Below are positions 36,141 to 39,013 of a stretch of DNA of 39,013 nucleotides, one piece after another (the stretch's first letter is position 1; every line of letters begins with the position of its first letter). The notes below the pieces were generated by a model. The model was not told where the DNA came from. It made no database searches and saw only the letters and a program-made list of their open reading frames with translations. The DNA lies in the IMG/VR virus record IMGVR_UViG_3300038422_000022, positions 1-39,013 of that record. One strand, 5' to 3'. The translations under genes and the position numbers were made by a program. This DNA is from a virus.

Positions 36141-37100
36141 TCACTCCCCAGCGTAGCGCGAGATCAGGGCCCGGACCTCGGGGATGTGATCGACCCCGGT
36201 TGACTGGAACGGGGCATCACCCGTCAGCTCCGGATCGATGGCTACCCTCTCCGCCAGGAACCTCTCCCGGACATCTGCGGGGGCGCGCTCCCACCAGCGT
36301 CCAGGATCGGCTGCGCCATTCACACGCTTGGGCGCCTTGTAGGCTCGGTAGAGCTCTTTGGTGTACCAGCCTAGGGAGGGGTTCGGGTCCGCGGCGTGCG
36401 CCTCCCGGACGACTTCCGCCGCCCTATCCGTCCCAAGCCCGGCCACCGCCATCTCAAGCTGGTCCCTGGTGGTGAGAGAATTCGGCATCGAGAGGGGAAG
36501 CCCTCCAGTCCGAAGCGCCCCAAGCAGCAGAGCCAGCGAGGGATGCTCCTGGGGCAAGGGCACGTTTCGGTCTAGTGCCCCCTGCTCCCGCGGGGTCAGC
36601 TTTTGCGGCTCGAGCGCTTCGCTTCTGCGCTGTGCTGTTCTGGTCTGTTCTGATCTGTTCTGATCGCTATCGTTTGCCATTGCGGTCGCATCACGGTCGC
36701 ATGCGGTCGCATTACTATCGGATGGCATTCGCATGCGAGTGCCATGGCCGCGTTTTGTCTTGTGCCAACGGGATGTTGCGCCAGCCTTCCCGGCTGCACT
36801 CTTTTGCTCTACCATTCTTTCCGATGCTTCGCGCTCCATTTCGAGCCTCGGGGACGTGAGCCGCCCGGGGTGGTCCGGATGCTCCACGAAGCGGTCGCCT
36901 ATGGCAGACCATAGCGACCGCATGGCATTCGCATCCGTATGTAATAGCCTTGCCAGGGACACCATATCTTGTGGTATCGATCCCTCGCGCCACGCCACGC
37001 AGACGAGGGTGAACCAGGCGCCACGCTCTTCTACACTCCAGCCCTGGAAGCGTTCATCCGACAGGAGCTCGGCCGCATAAATCTTGAACCATGGAAGCAT
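36141..37100 (-). CDS. DUF1376-like replication initiation protein, 319 aa
   Basis: The start is ATG 37100 with AGGA upstream. A longer reading to 37163 runs through a hairpin and is rejected. Residues 1-110 (MLPWFKIYAAELLSDERFQGWSVEERGAWFTLVCVAWREGSIPQD ... GRLTSPRLEMEREASERMVEQKSAAGKAGATSRWHK) fit the DUF1376/replisome-organiser winged-helix pattern. Residues 115-170 are a low-complexity linker, encoded by tandem DNA repeats. The C-terminal domain (ALLLGALRTGGLPLSMP, EVVREAHAADPNPSLGWYTKELYRAYK) is helical. It probably binds the origin and recruits a host helicase. No phage helicase, primase or polymerase is visible. Confidence 0.75.
   Translation of the reverse strand: MLPWFKIYAAELLSDERFQGWSVEERGAWFTLVCVAWREGSIPQDMVSLARLLHTDANAMRSLWSAIGDRFVEHPDHPGRLTSPRLEMEREASERMVEQKSAAGKAGATSRWHKTKRGHGTRMRMPSDSNATACDRDATAMANDSDQNRSEQTRTAQRRSEALEPQKLTPREQGALDRNVPLPQEHPSLALLLGALRTGGLPLSMPNSLTTRDQLEMAVAGLGTDRAAEVVREAHAADPNPSLGWYTKELYRAYKAPKRVNGAADPGRWWERAPADVRERFLAERVAIDPELTGDAPFQSTGVDHIPEVRALISRYAGE
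36635..36744. other. Iteron-like repeats inside the replication gene; origin candidate
   Basis: Three tandem 10-mers CTGTTCTG(G/A)T occupy 36635-36664. Three copies of CGGTCGCAT occupy 36683-36691, 36694-36702 and 36704-36712, at helical spacing. A near-perfect 22-base palindrome (TGGCATTCGC/ATGCGAGTGCCA) occupies 36723-36744, and ATGGCATTCGCAT recurs at 36922-36934. Direct repeats within an initiator gene resemble lambdoid origins in gene O. Confidence 0.6.
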
Positions 37101-37109
37101 GATGGTCCT

Positions 37110-37161
37110 AAAACGGGAGCGCCCGGGGCGGGAGGTCGCAGTCTCCACACCCCGGGCGCTC
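37110..37161 (-). terminator. Intrinsic terminator-like hairpin before the replication gene
   Basis: GAGCGCCCGGGG (37117-37128) and CCCCGGGCGCTC (37150-37161) are perfect 12-base arms with a 21-base loop. In the leftward RNA the stem is followed by CCGUUUUAGG, a short U run. It lies between the small-gene block and the replication gene, whose ribosome binding site comes just after, so it may act as an attenuator separating early from later genes. Confidence 0.7.
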
Positions 37162-37489
37162 ACCGGTCCCGTTGCCTTGGGACGATCTTGATTCGGCGGA
37201 TCGCTGCGACACGATCATTCGGGCATGCTACCCCGACTCCGCGCCTAGAGTCCACCCGTCGCGCCGTCGCGCACGTCTTGCCACAAACGACCCGGGGCCT
37301 GCCCGTGCGAGGATGTCGGAGACGCTTCCCGCACACGGCGCAGGCAACCGCGTGCTCGAGGTCGACCCACCTGTACCAGCGGTGAGCGCAGACGGGGCAC
37401 CGCTTCCTCGGCCGACCCTTGCCCTCGTAGTACCACCAGGCATGAGCTGGACACGGCCTCCCGTAGCCCGGGCACTCAACGCGACGCAC
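37160..37489 (-). CDS. Double zinc-finger protein, 109 aa
   Basis: GTG 37489 has GGAGG 7 bases upstream (GTG 37492 is the alternative). Two Cys-rich units appear: CPGYGRPCPAHAWWYYEGKGRPRKRCPVCAHRWYRWVD and CAVCGKRLRHPRTGRPRVVCGKTCATARRV. Each has paired cysteines flanking a GRPR loop, as in small DNA-binding zinc ribbons or recombinase-type fingers. The C-terminus is basic. Last gene before the hairpin at 37161. Likely nucleic-acid binding; target unknown. Confidence 0.65.
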   Translation of the reverse strand: MRRVECPGYGRPCPAHAWWYYEGKGRPRKRCPVCAHRWYRWVDLEHAVACAVCGKRLRHPRTGRPRVVCGKTCATARRVDSRRGVGVACPNDRVAAIRRIKIVPRQRDR

Positions 37490-37622
37490 CACGCAGCCTC
37501 CAGCACGTCGGACACAGCCATCGCTTCCCCAGGAGACGCCATCTCCTCGGGGGCTCCCCGTAGGTGCCCCAAGTACGAGAACACCCGTAGCAGCGCCAGA
37601 CGATGATGCAACGCGGCATCAT
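37476..37622 (-). CDS. Small CxxC protein, 48 aa
   Basis: ATG 37622 overlaps the upstream TGA (ATGATG). MMPRCIIVWRCYGCSRTWGT ... RWLCPTCWRLRGASR: two CxxC-type pairs (CYGC, CPTC) with a basic body, a minimal zinc ribbon. It overlaps the next gene start by 14 bases. Function unknown. Confidence 0.55.
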   Translation of the reverse strand: MMPRCIIVWRCYGCSRTWGTYGEPPRRWRLLGKRWLCPTCWRLRGASR

Positions 37623-38026
37623 GGGGGCTCCTCCTCCCAGTGCAGGGTGGCGCGGGCCGTGCGCAGCGCATCCCGCAGCCTCTCCACCTCCGCGCGGAGG
37701 GCCGCGTTCTCCGCCTCCGCCTTCTCCGCCCGCTCCCGCTCGCGCGCCAGGTCGGCTTGCCTTTCACGGGCCCATCGCGCCCGCTCCATGGCGTCGAGAG
37801 CAGCAAGCTCCCGCATCTTCTCTGCCTCTGCGAGGAGCGCGTCCCGGTCGGCGTATGCCTCGCGGGCCCATCGCGCCTTGAGTTTCGCTTCATTCTTCGC
37901 CTCGTCCCGTTCGCGCTCCGCGGCGTCGAGGGCGTCGAGGGCGGCATAGGCTTCGGTCTCGAACAGGCAGGTCACCAGGCCACGCATGAATCGATCTCGT
38001 ATCCCATCCCGTTCTTGTCGCGTCAT
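37619..38026 (-). CDS. Modular coiled-coil protein, 135 aa
   Basis: ATG 38026 lies in a boundary cassette, overlapping the previous stop. Blocks in order: MTRQERDGIRDRFMRGLVTC, AYAALDALDAAERERDEAKNEAKLKARWAREAY (related to the proteins at 11865 and 12166), repeated RARWARERQAD-like segments, and ENAALRAEVERLRDALRTAR (near-identical DNA to 38146-38174). A long charged coiled coil is predicted. Function unknown; modular relatives on the opposite arm suggest exchange between arms. Confidence 0.65.
   Translation of the reverse strand: MTRQERDGIRDRFMRGLVTCLFETEAYAALDALDAAERERDEAKNEAKLKARWAREAYADRDALLAEAEKMRELAALDAMERARWARERQADLARERERAEKAEAENAALRAEVERLRDALRTARATLHWEEEPP
37676..37704 (-). repeat. 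Shared coil module, copy C
   Basis: Identical over about 29 bases to 38146-38174; encodes (A)ALRAEVERLR and contains the palindrome CCTCCGCGCGGAGG. Confidence 0.85.
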
Positions 38027-38406
38027 CGCTCCCCCTCCCTGCGCAGGGTGGCTAGCTTCTCTCGAAAGGCAAGCTCCGACGCACGATGCCCGCCGGCGAC
38101 TGCCAGCACGATCCCGGAATCGAGCACCGAATCCAGCCGGGCCCGCAGCCTCTCCACCTCCGCGCGGAGGGCGTCACGCTCGGCGTCGGCGGCCTCGCGC
38201 TGGGCTTCGGCCTGCACGTGTAGCTCCCTCGCCTCGTCCCGCTCGCGCTCCGCTTTGTTCCGGGCGAGCTTCGCACGCTTGACTTCAGCATCCCTGAGCT
38301 CCGCCCATTCCTCCAGAGCGCCCATCTCCTCGTTGGTGAGGATAGCCGCCCACTCTCCGAGGCCGAGGCTCTCGCACCACTCCACCCGGTCGTCATAGTC
38401 GCTCAT
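38023..38406 (-). CDS. Modular coiled-coil protein, 127 aa
   Basis: ATG 38406 overlaps the stop of the repeat-protein gene (ATGA). The N-terminal MSDYDDRVEWCESLGLGEWAAILTNEEMGALEEWAEL is acidic. A charged coil follows (KRAKLARNKAERERDEARELHVQAEAQREAADAERDALRAEVERLRARLDSVLDSG), then a small Gly/Ala segment and the tail ATLRREGER. It shares the RAEVERLR module and the boundary tail with neighbours. Function unknown. Confidence 0.65.
   Translation of the reverse strand: MSDYDDRVEWCESLGLGEWAAILTNEEMGALEEWAELRDAEVKRAKLARNKAERERDEARELHVQAEAQREAADAERDALRAEVERLRARLDSVLDSGIVLAVAGGHRASELAFREKLATLRREGER
38146..38174 (-). repeat. Shared coil module, copy D
   Basis: Same 29-base sequence as 37676-37704; encodes the (D)ALRAEVERLR segment of the gene at 38023. 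Confidence 0.85.
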
Positions 38407-39013
38407 CGTTCCCCCTCCCCGCGCAGGGCGGCACAAAGCAGGTCCTCAAGAATGCGGTTCGCGGCGGCCCACGCGGCGTCCCACGCGGCGTCACTCGCGG
38501 CGTCCCTCGCGGCGGCCCACGCGGCGTCCCACGCGGCGTCACTCGCGGCGGCCCACGCGGCGGCACTCGCGGCGGCCCACGCGGCGTCACTCGCGGCGGC
38601 CCTCGCGGTGGCCCTCGCGGCGTCCCACGCGGCGTCACTCGCGGCGTCCCTCGCGGCGGCACTCGCGGCGGCACTCGCGGCGGCACTCGCAGCGGCACTC
38701 GCAACATTCTCCGCGGCGTCACTCGCGGCGGCCCACGCGGCGTCCCTCGCAGCGGCCCACGTGGCGTCGCTCATCCTCCCCTCCATCCACTCGATCGTGG
38801 CATCGGTGACCGCCCAGGATCGGGGATCTGGCTCACGTCCCGCGGCCCGCTTGGCGCGGAGCGCAGCCAAGGCCAACCCTAGGGCGTAGATGCGTAGGTC
38901 TCGCTCCACGTCGGCCATCGCTAGGACCGTCCGCTCGGTCGCGCATGCCTTGTCCTTGCCCTCCATGATCTTCCCGGAGAGCCGGACCCGGCAGACGATG
39001 GACCCAGGGGCGT
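38403..39013 (-). CDS. 3' part of tetrapeptide-repeat protein (paralogue B)
   Basis: The reading frame is open to the window end and continues at position 216 and below on the left copy, starting at ATG 388. An internal ATG at 38966 (MEGKDKACATERT) would give a shorter form but has no ribosome binding site. After the conserved head, 26 tetrapeptides follow (AAAR, DAAW, AAAS, DAAE, NVAS and others) and then the C-terminus NRILEDLLCAALRGEGER. The array is 10 units longer than in paralogue A at 11206. One unit (DAAE/NVAS) departs from the W/R/S rule, suggesting an older, more diverged array. Confidence 0.85.
   Translation of the reverse strand, partial: APGSIVCRVRLSGKIMEGKDKACATERTVLAMADVERDLRIYALGLALAALRAKRAAGREPDPRSWAVTDATIEWMEGRMSDATWAAARDAAWAAASDAAENVASAAASAAASAAASAAARDAASDAAWDAARATARAAASDAAWAAASAAAWAAASDAAWDAAWAAARDAASDAAWDAAWAAANRILEDLLCAALRGEGER
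38457..38768 (-). repeat. 12-bp minisatellite, 26 units, in frame
   Basis: Exactly 312 bases in 12-base phase on the leftward strand: G(C/A)C-GCC-GCG-NNN with the variable codon mostly TGG, AGG or AGT/AGC. The final three units (DAAW DAAW AAAN) match the end of the array at 11622-11813. Confidence 0.95.
38798..39013. repeat. Terminal redundancy, right copy
   Basis: Matches bases 1-216 except at 38925 and 38928. See the left copy. Confidence 0.85.

Noticed and set aside
37101-37163. Starting the replication protein at 37163
   Set aside because: The added codons run through the terminator-like hairpin; ATG 37100 has its own AGGA and begins the family pattern MLPWFKIY.
38457-38768. CRISPR array
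   Set aside because: Units are 12 bp, contiguous, in frame and without unique spacers.

Overview
This window reads as an essentially complete genome of a GC-rich, double-stranded DNA tailed bacteriophage with siphovirus organisation. It has an HK97-type head module (HNH, TerS, TerL, portal, ClpP-like protease, capsid), a tube protein, a 483-residue tape measure and a GTA-like tail tip. Bases 38798-39013 repeat bases 1-216 with two mismatches, both synonymous, and one gene reads continuously across the join, so the molecule is best treated as a circle of about 38.8 kb. No integrase, tRNA, CRISPR array or host housekeeping gene is visible. The host cannot be named from sequence alone. GC-rich codons, frequent GTG starts and promoters set directly at start codons point to a GC-rich bacterial host.

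Layout. Two back-to-back promoters at 6859-6938 divide the map. Rightward (6946-12488): small zinc-ribbon proteins, conserved phage proteins, a Cas4/RecB-like PD-(D/E)XK nuclease, an Erf-type annealing protein, a run of small modular genes and membrane peptides. Leftward from 6851: an XRE/Cro-like regulator, winged-helix and Cys-rich proteins, a PAPS-reductase-like enzyme, RusA resolvase and a DNA methyltransferase. This arm continues through the circle junction into the modular small genes at 38406-37160 and a strong hairpin, then a DUF1376-like replication protein with iteron-like repeats inside it. The leftward late genes follow: tail fibres including a GH10-like glycosidase, terminase, head, tail and lysis (M15 peptidase and membrane proteins), ending at 12485. 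The two transcription units converge so tightly that their stop codons share CTAG.

Genes overlap by ATGA or GTGA almost everywhere, so translation is probably coupled within two long transcripts. Erf, the nuclease and RusA form a recombination set. The methyltransferase and PAPS-reductase-like enzyme suggest DNA modification. The most unusual parts are: (1) a repeated gene-boundary cassette that gives many small genes the same C-terminal tail and the next gene its ribosome binding site; (2) two paralogous genes on opposite arms carrying 12-bp minisatellites of 16 and 26 units; (3) a 270-bp non-coding NGGCN pentamer tract; (4) paired, apparently leaderless promoters; (5) a GH10 family enzyme in the tail-fibre module; (6) iteron-like repeats inside the replication gene.

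Family assignments come from motif recognition by eye. No database search was run.
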